A stretch of DNA of 64,000 bases from JAGWAJ01 sp026707615 (GTDB taxonomy: Bacteria > Acidobacteriota > Vicinamibacteria > Vicinamibacterales > UBA8438): the NCBI GenBank assembly GCA_965207595.1, contig CBDBMW010000012.1, forward strand, positions 2,418,001 through 2,482,000, given 5' to 3'. Each line of letters opens with the position of its first letter. The stretch's first letter is position 1. The translations under genes were made by a program, and so were the position numbers. Below are positions 8,007 to 15,855 of this stretch, in pieces. The notes under the pieces were generated by a model that worked only from the letters and a program-made list of their open reading frames with translations, did not search any database and was not told where the DNA came from.

Positions 8007-9011
8007 TCAAGGCTGCAGCGCTTCGCCGAATCGTGGCGATACCGGTGAGTTGTCGGCGATCGGCAGGCCCACCTGCACGATCCGGGGAATGTCGCCGGCG
8101 GCGACCGAGACGTATTTCCAGACGGTGCCGTCCGCGGGTCGGGCGCCGGTCGAGTGTTGGACGACGCCGGACGCGCCAGCCACGAACGGGCTCAGGGCGT
8201 CGGCTTCGGCCAGATCCGCGACGACCGCGGGCCGCGCCGCGGCGAGGCTGCTGTAGGTCACGTCGCCGCCGGCCGGCTCCGCGACGTGGATCTCGCCGAT
8301 GGGGGTGGAGGCGACGATGCGGCGCAACCGGGCATCGATCTCGCCTGCATCCCAGCCGGCCTTGTCGGCGCGGGCCACCAGGCGCTCGGCGAGGCTGGCC
8401 TGCACGATCATCTGCTGGCCGAGCAGCCCCTCGAACACGCTCCGGATCTCGGCGAACTCGCTGGTGCGCGCGCTGGCCAGCAGATCGGGCTCGCTGAAGG
8501 CGGCCAGCACGGCGGTCATGACGGGCGAAGTGTAGACGCCGCCCTGGAGGGCCTGCTCCTCGAAGGCGAGGGCGTTGCCCACCTGCACGATCCGGCGCCG
8601 GTCGATACCTGCGACGCCGACGTACTTGAAGACCTCGTTGTCGATCTCGCGCACCTGCGCGCCCTGCGCCACGACGTCGTCGCTGCCCGGCGGGGAGGAG
8701 AGGAGCGGGAAGAACGCCGAGGCCTGCGGCTGCACCGCGGGGTCGGGGTCGAAGCGGAAGGGCATGGGGGCGCCGGCCGCGTCCCGGACGTTCGTGAGAT
8801 AGGCCACGCCGTCCTCGTCCGTGACCCAGAACTCGTCGAGCACCGTGTTGGCGGCGACGGTGGAGAGGGTCTCGATGACCCGTGCAGGGTCGTCTCCCGC
8901 CGCCTCGGCCGCCGCCACCAGGTGCGCTGCGATGCGGGCCTGCCCCGTCATCTGGTCGTCGAGCATCGCGTCGAGCGCACGCGCCACGTCGGCCAGCGAG
9001 ATGTCGTCCAT
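8007..9011 (-). CDS. Tandem-duplicated cache-like sensory protein, last gene of the nitrate cluster
   Basis: 334 residues made of two similar halves. Each half ends with the same pattern: VFKYVGVAGIDRRRIVQVG near residue 180 and VWKYVSVAAGDIPRIVQVG near residue 310. The first half contains VLDEFWVTDEDGVAYLTN and the second TPIGEIHVAEPAGGDVTYS, which look like the central strands of Cache/PAS-type small-molecule sensor domains. There is no signal peptide, membrane segment, kinase, HAMP or output domain, so it would be a soluble cytoplasmic two-lobed binding protein. It lies 261 bp downstream of nitrate reductase on the same strand. A role in sensing nitrate or redox state is only an inference. 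Confidence 0.6.
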   Translation of the reverse strand: MDDISLADVARALDAMLDDQMTGQARIAAHLVAAAEAAGDDPARVIETLSTVAANTVLDEFWVTDEDGVAYLTNVRDAAGAPMPFRFDPDPAVQPQASAFFPLLSSPPGSDDVVAQGAQVREIDNEVFKYVGVAGIDRRRIVQVGNALAFEEQALQGGVYTSPVMTAVLAAFSEPDLLASARTSEFAEIRSVFEGLLGQQMIVQASLAERLVARADKAGWDAGEIDARLRRIVASTPIGEIHVAEPAGGDVTYSSLAAARPAVVADLAEADALSPFVAGASGVVQHSTGARPADGTVWKYVSVAAGDIPRIVQVGLPIADNSPVSPRFGEALQP

Positions 9012-9272
9012 ACGGTTGCCGCCTTCGTCCGCTACGCGTTCCACCGCGCCAGCGCAACGCTGCGGCGTCGCGCTGCCGCGCCGAGTTCGCTTTGCCGCGC
9101 GCACGCCGCGCCGCGCCGTTGCGCGCGCCGTCCACCTCAGTGTACGGGTGCGGAATCGACGTGTCGAGCAGGCGAGCGGAGACGCTGCTCCTGACCGCAC
9201 GCGGACCCCGACGCGCCGCCTGGCGCCCCGTCGCGACGGTCTCCGAGCCGTGTCGTCCACGCGTGGCTCGGT
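9012..9272 (-). other. Intergenic region between nitrate reductase and the cache-like gene
   Basis: This 261-bp gap is extremely G+C-rich, with runs of alternating GC such as the stretch around 9060-9130. It has no start signal or recognisable protein. Several short GC-rich inverted repeats could form secondary structure between the two genes. I see no convincing terminator or promoter. Confidence 0.4.
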
Positions 9273-11495
9273 CTACCCGACGCGGCCCTGCACTGCGGCT
9301 CCATCCATTGGACCAGCGGCAGCGCGGCGCAGCTCGACGGCGCAGGCCTTGTAGGACGGTTGCTTCGAGTGGGGATCGAAGACCGCGTCGGTCAGCCGGT
9401 TGGTCTCCTCGTAGTGCATGGGGATGAAGACCTGGCCCGGCTGCACCGAGCGCGTGACGAACGCGGTGGCGGAGATGCGGCCGCGGCGCGACTCGACGTG
9501 GACGGCGTCGTTGGTGGCGACGCCGCGGGCCCGGGCGTCGACCGGGTTGACCTCCACGTAGACCTGCGCCGGATAGAGCTTGCGGAGCACGGCCGACTTC
9601 GCGGTGCGCGTCTGCGTGTGCCACTGCGCGGCACTCCCGCGACCGGTGAGGAGCAGCAGCGGGAAGCGGTCGCTCGGCGGCTCCGGGAACGGACGCGGGT
9701 CTTCGTACACGAAGCGGGCCCGCCCGTCGGGGTGGTGGTAGCGCCCGTCCTCGAAGAGGCGGCGCTCGGCTTCGGCTTCCACCGGGGACTGCCCCGCGGG
9801 GCAGGGCCACTGGACGCCGCCGCACTCGTCCAGCACGTCGTAGCCGTCGATCCCGGTGATGTCGCACGGCTGGCCGGCCGAGAGCCGCTTCAGGATCTGG
9901 AACGTCGCGGCCGGGGAGTCCCAGGCCCGAAACATCTCGCCGCAACCCCAGTACTCGGCGACCAGCTTGAAGATCGCGAAGTCGGCGAGTGCCTGCCCCG
10001 GCGCCCGCGCCACCTTCTTGATGCGTCCGATGCGCCGTTCCGAGTTGATGAAGGTGCCCTCCTTCTCGCCCCACCCGGCCGCCGGGAGCACGATGTCGGC
10101 CATCCGGGCCGTCTCGGTGGTGGCGTACATGTCCTGCACGACGAGGCAGTCGAGGCGTCCGAGGATGTCGCGGGCCTGGTCCTGGTTGATCCAGGAGTGC
10201 GCCGTGTTCGTGCAGACGACCCACAACCCCCGGATCCGCTGCTGGAGGATGCCCTCGAGGATCTCGTTGTAGGCCCGGCTCGCGCTCGTCGGGATGATCG
10301 CCGGGTCGATGTCGAGGATGCGCGCCACCTTGCTCCGGTGGTCGGGATTGGCGAAGTCGTGGCCTCCGAGCAGGTTGGTGGTGTTGCTGAAGAGGCGCGA
10401 GCCCATCGCGTTGCACTGGCCGGTGATGGAGTTCGCGCCGGTGCCGGGGCGCCCGATGTTGCCGGTCATCAGGGCCAGGTTGATGATCGCCTGCGCGGTG
10501 CGGACCCCCTGGTAGCTCTGGTTCACGCCCATCGTCCACCAGAACGACACTCGTTGGCCGCGGTGAACGGTCTCGGCGAGCTGCTCGATGGCGTCCGGGC
10601 CGAGACCGGTCGCTTCGGCCACCCGCTCGAGGGTGTAGGGCTCGACGGCGGCCGCATACGCGTCGAAGTCGCGCGTGTGCGCATCGACGTAGTCGCGGTC
10701 GATCCAGCCTCGTTCGATCAACAGCCGCGCCAGCCCGTAGAACAGCGCCTGATCCGACTTGGGTCGGATGGGCAGATGGTGGGTCGCCTGCATCGCCGTC
10801 TCGGTGACGCGCGGGTCGATGACGACGATGGCCGGCCGATTCCGATTCCGCAGCACGCGCTCCCAGAGGATGGGGTGCGCCAGGCACGGGTTGGCGCCGA
10901 CGAGGACGATGACGTCCGATTCCTCGAGGTCGCGGTAGGTGTAGGGCGGGGCGTCGAAGCCGAACGCCTGCTTGTAGGCCACGACCGAAGTCGCCATGCA
11001 CTGGCGGGTGTTGCCGTCGCCGTGGGCCATGCCCATGCCGAACTTCGCCAGCGCGCCGAGCAGGGCCATCTCCTCCGTTGCCATCTGCCCCGTGCTGAGG
11101 AAGGCCACCGATTCCGGCCCGTGCGCCGCCTGGATCGCCCGGAAGCGCTGGACCATCGTCCCGAGCGCCTCGTCCCAGCCCACCGCACGCTGGACGCCGC
11201 CCGCATCGCGGCGGAGCGGCGTCGTGGCGCGGTCGCCGGCTTCCAGCACCGTCAGCGCCTCCCAGCCCTTGGGGCACGCGACGCCGCGGTTCACCGGGTA
11301 GTCGGCGGCCGGGGTGAGGCCGACCGCCTCGCCGTCCCGCAGGTGCACGGTCAGGCTGCAGCCGGTGGAGCAGTAGCCGCAGACCATGTCCGTGGTGGCG
11401 TCGGGCTTGAGGCGGGCGGGCACCTGTCCGAGCCCGAAGCCGCCGGGCGTCCGCAGCAGATCGCGCGTGAGGTGTCCGTCGCGCTGATACAGCAT
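9273..11495 (-). CDS. narB: Molybdopterin nitrate reductase, catalytic subunit (assimilatory NarB/NasA type)
   Basis: 740 residues. It reduces nitrate to nitrite using a bis-MGD molybdenum cofactor and one [4Fe-4S] cluster. The cluster ligands are C39, C42, C46 and C74 (VCGYCSTGCS and GVACPKG). C166 in DGNTRQCMATS is the likely Mo ligand. WWTMGVNQS, TGANSITGQCNAMGSR and the C-terminal MHYEETNRLT block are typical of the NarB/NasA/NapA branch. There is no Tat signal (it starts MLYQRDGHL), so it is cytoplasmic and assimilatory in type. Upstream on the same strand lie a FeS/membrane-anchor fusion and nitrite reductase. A diverged copy of its first codons lies just upstream. Confidence 0.9.
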   Translation of the reverse strand: MLYQRDGHLTRDLLRTPGGFGLGQVPARLKPDATTDMVCGYCSTGCSLTVHLRDGEAVGLTPAADYPVNRGVACPKGWEALTVLEAGDRATTPLRRDAGGVQRAVGWDEALGTMVQRFRAIQAAHGPESVAFLSTGQMATEEMALLGALAKFGMGMAHGDGNTRQCMATSVVAYKQAFGFDAPPYTYRDLEESDVIVLVGANPCLAHPILWERVLRNRNRPAIVVIDPRVTETAMQATHHLPIRPKSDQALFYGLARLLIERGWIDRDYVDAHTRDFDAYAAAVEPYTLERVAEATGLGPDAIEQLAETVHRGQRVSFWWTMGVNQSYQGVRTAQAIINLALMTGNIGRPGTGANSITGQCNAMGSRLFSNTTNLLGGHDFANPDHRSKVARILDIDPAIIPTSASRAYNEILEGILQQRIRGLWVVCTNTAHSWINQDQARDILGRLDCLVVQDMYATTETARMADIVLPAAGWGEKEGTFINSERRIGRIKKVARAPGQALADFAIFKLVAEYWGCGEMFRAWDSPAATFQILKRLSAGQPCDITGIDGYDVLDECGGVQWPCPAGQSPVEAEAERRLFEDGRYHHPDGRARFVYEDPRPFPEPPSDRFPLLLLTGRGSAAQWHTQTRTAKSAVLRKLYPAQVYVEVNPVDARARGVATNDAVHVESRRGRISATAFVTRSVQPGQVFIPMHYEETNRLTDAVFDPHSKQPSYKACAVELRRAAAGPMDGAAVQGRVG

Positions 11496-11497
11496 CG

Positions 11498-11571
11498 CTA
11501 CCTCGCGGTCGCCTCGCTCGTCGCCGACAACCCGCGGGTCGGGTGTCCGTCGCGTTGGTACAGCATCGCTA
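11498..11571 (-). other. Duplicated narB start: 22-codon reading frame upstream of narB
   Basis: The 31 bases at 11471-11501 (start of narB) and 11542-11572 are 29/31 identical. Both encode MLYQRDGH after the same TAGCG. The two mismatches are synonymous (Tyr and Gln codons). The upstream copy begins at ATG 11566, runs 22 codons (MLYQRDGHPTRGLSATSEAT then AR) and stops at 11498, three bases before narB. It overlaps the stop codon of the preceding gene. It may be a leader peptide, a tandem duplication, or the stub of a deleted paralogue. Confidence 0.5.
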
Positions 11572-13338
11572 CAGGGTCCCGGGCATCCGCGGCGAGGCCA
11601 CCGCGGCGAAGAACAGGTAGCGCTCCAGCAGCTCACCGGCGAGGCAGGCGACGAACAGCATGCCGACGAGCACCAGGAACACGACGTCCTGGCCGTGCTC
11701 CGCGCGCGTCGGCACCCGGCTCACCAGGAGCAGCGCCGGCATCGCGAGCCCGCCCAGCAGCCCCGCCGCGAAGCGCGCCAGCGTGACGTTCGAGAGCGTG
11801 CCCGTCATCAGGCGGGCCGTCCGCTTGAGCGACGTCGTCGAGCGCGCCGCCAAGTGCCGGAACAGCATCGCCTCGAACAGCAGCTTCGCCGCCGTGGCGG
11901 CAATCAGCCCCTGGCAGAGCAGCGTCCCGTAGCGGTCGACGGCGGCGACGGCCAGGCTCGCGTCACGACCGGCAACCACGATCAGCAGCAGCGGCAACCA
12001 GGCCGCTGCGAACCCCAGCACCGCGGTGGTCATCAGGAAGCGGCAGGCAGTGGCGGGGCCGTTCCAGAAGTCGCGCTTCGTATAGGCGTACACCATCACC
12101 GAGCAGACCACGCCGGCGGTTCCGGAGAGCGCCACACCCCAGCCGAGCCACGATCCGGCACCGCCGCCCGGCCCCCCCGCTGCCCCGAGCCCCCAGTGGT
12201 CCAGCCAGACCGCCGCTCCCGGCCACGACCACACCGCGTAGAGCATCGCAAGCCCCGCGAAGGCGCCGAACGCCAGGATCTCCCGGCTGAGCCACGAATG
12301 CCGCAGGCCGAGCACCGCCCGGTACGCGTAGCGCGGCCGGCCGAGGTGGAGCACGCTCACCGAGAGGGCCAGCAGCCCGAACACCAGTGCGCTGGCGCTG
12401 TGAACGGGCCGGATGCTCGCCGCGAGCGGTCCGGCGACGGCCATCTCCAGCAGCCGCTCCACCAGGAACGCTCCTACCGAGAGCTGCGTGAGGGCCAGCA
12501 TCGCGACGAGCGGCCAATGCGCCCGCTCGGGGCGCACCGTGTGGTAGTCGGCCGGCACCATGTTGCGCGGCAGGGCGCGGGCGGTGCGATAGGCGGTCGT
12601 CGGCAGGGTCAGGGACGGCTCGGGCGCGCCGGGCACGAACAGATGCGTTTCCGACTCCTCGACCACCTGCTCGACGTCGACCACGCGGATCGCGATCGCG
12701 CCGTTCGGGCACGACTGGACGCACGCCGGGGCCTCGCCCTCCGCGAGCCGGTCGCTGCACATGTCGCACTTGCGGACGATCCCCTTGGCGCGGCTGTACT
12801 TCGGTGCCTCGTAGGGACACGCCAGCGTGCAGTACTGGCACCCGAAGCACTGGTCGTCGAGGTGCTTCACGACGCCGGTGACCGGGTCCTTCTCGTAGGC
12901 GTCCACCGGACAGGCGTGCATGCAGGCCGGATCGAGGCAGTGGTGGCAGGCCGTGGTGACGTGCTGCACGACGGGGAGGCGCTGGCTCCCGCCGTGCAGC
13001 AGGCCGACGTCGCGCCACGACTCCTCCTCCTCGAGGCCGTTCAGGGCATGGCATGCCGCGACGCAGGACTTGCAGCCGGAGCAGGCGTCGAGGTCGACGT
13101 CGAACGCGTACTGCTGGCCCGGGGCGGGCGGCGTCGCCGGCATCAGGGCCGAGTAGCGGCCGGCCAGAGCGGGCCCCGCGTCCCGGGCGGCGTCGTGGGC
13201 CCGTGCGAAGCGGGCCGCGGCCGTCGCCTGCTGCTCCGCCAGGTAGCGGTCCACGAGGGCCGAGACCGGCTCGGGAGAGGGTGCCGCGGAGGCTCTCCCT
13301 TCGGGCGGGGAAGCGACGGGCAGGGCGGAGATGGACAT
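11569..13338 (-). CDS. Fusion of four-cluster ferredoxin subunit (DmsB-like) and membrane anchor (DmsC-like)
   Basis: 589 residues. Residues 80-215 carry four complete [4Fe-4S] motifs: C86/89/92/96, C131/134/139/143, C164/167/170/174 and C191/194/206/210, the DmsB/NrfC arrangement. From about residue 285 to the end there are about eight hydrophobic helices of the DmsC quinol-oxidising anchor type. In most DMSO-reductase-family enzymes these are two genes. The N-terminal 75 residues are Ala/Pro-rich with no Tat signal, so the FeS part faces the cytoplasm. It sits between nitrite reductase and narB, and probably feeds electrons from the quinone pool to NarB. The start is ATG 13338, 7 bp after the nitrite reductase stop. 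Confidence 0.85.
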   Translation of the reverse strand: MSISALPVASPPEGRASAAPSPEPVSALVDRYLAEQQATAAARFARAHDAARDAGPALAGRYSALMPATPPAPGQQYAFDVDLDACSGCKSCVAACHALNGLEEEESWRDVGLLHGGSQRLPVVQHVTTACHHCLDPACMHACPVDAYEKDPVTGVVKHLDDQCFGCQYCTLACPYEAPKYSRAKGIVRKCDMCSDRLAEGEAPACVQSCPNGAIAIRVVDVEQVVEESETHLFVPGAPEPSLTLPTTAYRTARALPRNMVPADYHTVRPERAHWPLVAMLALTQLSVGAFLVERLLEMAVAGPLAASIRPVHSASALVFGLLALSVSVLHLGRPRYAYRAVLGLRHSWLSREILAFGAFAGLAMLYAVWSWPGAAVWLDHWGLGAAGGPGGGAGSWLGWGVALSGTAGVVCSVMVYAYTKRDFWNGPATACRFLMTTAVLGFAAAWLPLLLIVVAGRDASLAVAAVDRYGTLLCQGLIAATAAKLLFEAMLFRHLAARSTTSLKRTARLMTGTLSNVTLARFAAGLLGGLAMPALLLVSRVPTRAEHGQDVVFLVLVGMLFVACLAGELLERYLFFAAVASPRMPGTL

Positions 13339-13345
13339 CGCCAGC

Positions 13346-15649
13346 CTATCCGTTGTCGAGGCGGAAGGCGCGCACGTCGGGCGCCTCCTCCCGGACCTCG
13401 GCCACCGTGAGCTCGGCCGTTGCAGGGCGCGGCGGCGTTCGGCGAGGCGTAAGACGGGGACCGGAGCCGGAGACCGCGCGCGCTGGAGCTGCACCGGCCG
13501 AGGCCCGGGCACTTTCTGCCTCCGGCCTCACGTACACACCGCCTCCCTCGACCAGGGTCGGGTAGCGCGCGACGTCGTTGCCGGGCGGGTCGACGCTGCA
13601 GCCGCTGCAGGCGTCGAACGTCCACCCGTGCCAGGGGCAGGTGACCACCCCGTTGCGGACCGTCCCTTCCGCCAGCGGTCCTCCTTCGTGCGGGCAGAGA
13701 CCGTCGATCGCCGCCACCTTCCCGCCGATCCGGAACAGCGCATAGGCGTGGCCGCCGATCTCGACCGCGGTGCCGGCGTCCTCGCGAAGCGCGGGCTCCT
13801 GCGCAACCAGCACGTAGCCGTCGTCGCGGGGCGGCTCCGCGGGGGGCTTCCCGTTCGGCTCGAGGCGAGCGTTCCCGACGGCGCTCCCCGGCGACGAATG
13901 ACGAGGCCGGGCAGCCTGCTCCTCCCGGGCCGGGAGCTCGCGCCGCGCTGCGGCCGGGGCCGACGCATCGTCCTCGACGCGGGCGAAGAGCCGGCGCACG
14001 CCGGCGCAGCCGGGGCAGAACACCGGCGGGTCCTCCCCGAGGTGGCGGTGCTCGCAGCGCTCGCAGATCCACGTCGACGGGCGGTAGTCGTCCTCGCCGA
14101 CCTTCGCCGCTTCGGCCTCGCGCAGCTTCGCGCGCCAGTAGGCGCTGAAGGTCTCGCCCTCCCGGTGCCGCAGGTAGTACTCGCCGACGACCTCCTCGAT
14201 GAGGAGCGGGAGCTGCTCGGCGTCCACGCCCAGCCGGTAGCGGAGTCCCAGGTGCACGTCCCCCGCCACCCCGCCCCCGAGGTAGACGTCGAACCCCTCG
14301 CGGGTGCCGACCAGCCGGCGCACGCGGACCCCCTTCAGCCCGATGTCGGCCGTGAAGTGCTGGGCGCAGCTCGACGGGCAGCCGCTCATGTGGATGCGGA
14401 TGCCGTGCAGGGCCAGGGCGCGCTGCCGGAGCGTCTCGATCAGCCGGAACATCGCGCCCTTCGTCTCGGTCACCGCGATGTTGCAGAACTGCGTGCCGGT
14501 GCACGCCATGGTGTTCCGCACCAGGGTGTCGGCGTGCACGCTCAGGCCGACCGCGGCGGCGTCGGTGGCCGCAGCGTCCCGGAAGCCCGTCGGGACGCCG
14601 AGGACGGCGATTCCCTGCTCGTGCGTCGTCCGCAGCTCCCCGCTGCCCCACCGCCCGGCGAGCACCGCGAGCGCCTCGAGCTGCCGCCAGCTCAGCCGGC
14701 CCAGCGGCACCGCGAGACCCATCGTCCAGCGGTCCGGCCGGCGCTCGGGGAACCAGCCGACGAGGTCGTCGTTGCGGCCGGCCGGCACCGGCGGCGGGAG
14801 GTCCGGCCAGGCGCGGAGCGCGACCCGGTCCCCGAGGAAGGCCCCGATCGCCTCGATGCCGATCCGCTCCACGAGGTAGCGGAGACGCGCCTGGTGGCGC
14901 TTCTCGCGCGACCCTTCGAGGCGGAACAGGTCGAGCAGCGCGGCGGTCACCGCCACGACCTGGTCGGGACGCACCAGCACCGGCAGGTGCCAGGCGAGGT
15001 GGGGATTCTGTCCCTGGGTGCCGCCGACGAGCACCTGGAACAACACCTGGCGCCCGACGCGCCGCGCGAGGAAGCTCAGGTCCTGCGTCCAGAAGTGCAC
15101 CGAATGCTCGGCCGTGCCGTTGAGGCAGAGGTTGAACTTGCGCGGCAGGTCCGAGTACTCCCGGCTGTCGACGAAGAGCGCGGTCACGTCGCGGCAGAGC
15201 GGCCGCGTATCGATCAGCTCGTCCGGGAGCACGCCGCTGAACGGGTGCGCGAAGACGTTGCGGACGTTGTCGTGGCCGGTCTGCTTCGCGGTCAGGCCCA
15301 CCGCGGCCAGCCGCTCCGCCACCTCCGGCAGGTGCTCGATGCCGAGCCCCTGCACCTGGAGGTTGGCGCGCGTGGTGACGTCGACGATGCCGTGACCGTG
15401 CTCGTAGGCGATCGCCGCGATCTCGCGGGCCTGCTCCGAGGTCAGCTCGTTCGCCGTGATGCGGATCCGGTTCATGTAGCGGCCCGGCGCATCGCGCTTG
15501 CGGTAGAAGAAGCCGTACCACTTCATCCGCTCGAGATCGGGCGTATGGATCTCGGCCATCGGCGTGCGCGCGGCGGCGTGCCGCAGCACGTCGGGCCAGA
15601 CGTCGAGGCTGTGCTTCTTTGCCTTCCAGACCTCGGCCGGATTGACCAT
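13346..15649 (-). CDS. nirA: Nitrite reductase (NirA-type) with added rubredoxin and Rieske domains
   Basis: 767 residues. Residues 1-510 are a sirohaem/[4Fe-4S] nitrite/sulfite reductase: the cluster ligands are C383, C389 (ACTGTQFC), C424 and C428 (SGCPSSC), with two ferrodoxin-like half domains. Residues 525-550 form a rubredoxin site (C529/C532, C545/C548). Residues 610-705 form a Rieske [2Fe-2S] domain (C652-x-H654, C671-x2-H674) of the NirD type. After a Pro-rich linker the protein ends with LTVAEVREEAPDVRAFRLDN and G, which resembles the first strand of a ferredoxin-NADP reductase domain cut off at once. GGAGAAAGG sits just before ATG 15649. It reduces nitrite to ammonia in the cytoplasm. 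Confidence 0.88.
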   Translation of the reverse strand: MVNPAEVWKAKKHSLDVWPDVLRHAAARTPMAEIHTPDLERMKWYGFFYRKRDAPGRYMNRIRITANELTSEQAREIAAIAYEHGHGIVDVTTRANLQVQGLGIEHLPEVAERLAAVGLTAKQTGHDNVRNVFAHPFSGVLPDELIDTRPLCRDVTALFVDSREYSDLPRKFNLCLNGTAEHSVHFWTQDLSFLARRVGRQVLFQVLVGGTQGQNPHLAWHLPVLVRPDQVVAVTAALLDLFRLEGSREKRHQARLRYLVERIGIEAIGAFLGDRVALRAWPDLPPPVPAGRNDDLVGWFPERRPDRWTMGLAVPLGRLSWRQLEALAVLAGRWGSGELRTTHEQGIAVLGVPTGFRDAAATDAAAVGLSVHADTLVRNTMACTGTQFCNIAVTETKGAMFRLIETLRQRALALHGIRIHMSGCPSSCAQHFTADIGLKGVRVRRLVGTREGFDVYLGGGVAGDVHLGLRYRLGVDAEQLPLLIEEVVGEYYLRHREGETFSAYWRAKLREAEAAKVGEDDYRPSTWICERCEHRHLGEDPPVFCPGCAGVRRLFARVEDDASAPAAARRELPAREEQAARPRHSSPGSAVGNARLEPNGKPPAEPPRDDGYVLVAQEPALREDAGTAVEIGGHAYALFRIGGKVAAIDGLCPHEGGPLAEGTVRNGVVTCPWHGWTFDACSGCSVDPPGNDVARYPTLVEGGGVYVRPEAESARASAGAAPARAVSGSGPRLTPRRTPPRPATAELTVAEVREEAPDVRAFRLDNG

Positions 15650-15718
15650 CTGCCTTTCTCCGTTCTCCCTCGCGTTCCCCGGCCGCGCACGTGTCTCGCA
15701 GACCGCCGCGGCGCGCCG

Positions 15719-15855
15719 GCCCGCCATGCGTCGCCTGGCGGCTGCTGACTCCTGGCCCGCCGTTCGTCGCCGCGACCGCAAGGTCGCGCTGCGGCCTCCG
15801 CCTGGCGCCCAACCAACCCTCCGGGAGTCGTCGCCGTTCCACGGCGCAGACTCCT
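15719..15855 (-). repeat. Dispersed hairpin repeat, one full unit plus a partial second unit
   Basis: Read on the minus strand, the element starts TAGGAGTCTGCGCCG, with the TAG being the stop codon of the transporter gene (15854-15856). It continues through the GGAGGGTTGGTTGGG core to a GACGAACGGCGGGCC tail, followed by a second partial tail to 15719. Relative to the 84-bp unit at 51461 it has an inserted small hairpin (GCGACC/GGTCGC, 15770-15790). It separates the transporter and nitrite reductase genes of the operon. Confidence 0.75.

Noticed and set aside
7921..11277. Very long minus-strand open frame (over 1100 codons)
   Set aside because: It is Arg/Gly/Ala-rich shadow sequence of the nitrate reductase and cache-like genes; no conserved motifs. 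High G+C keeps alternative frames open.
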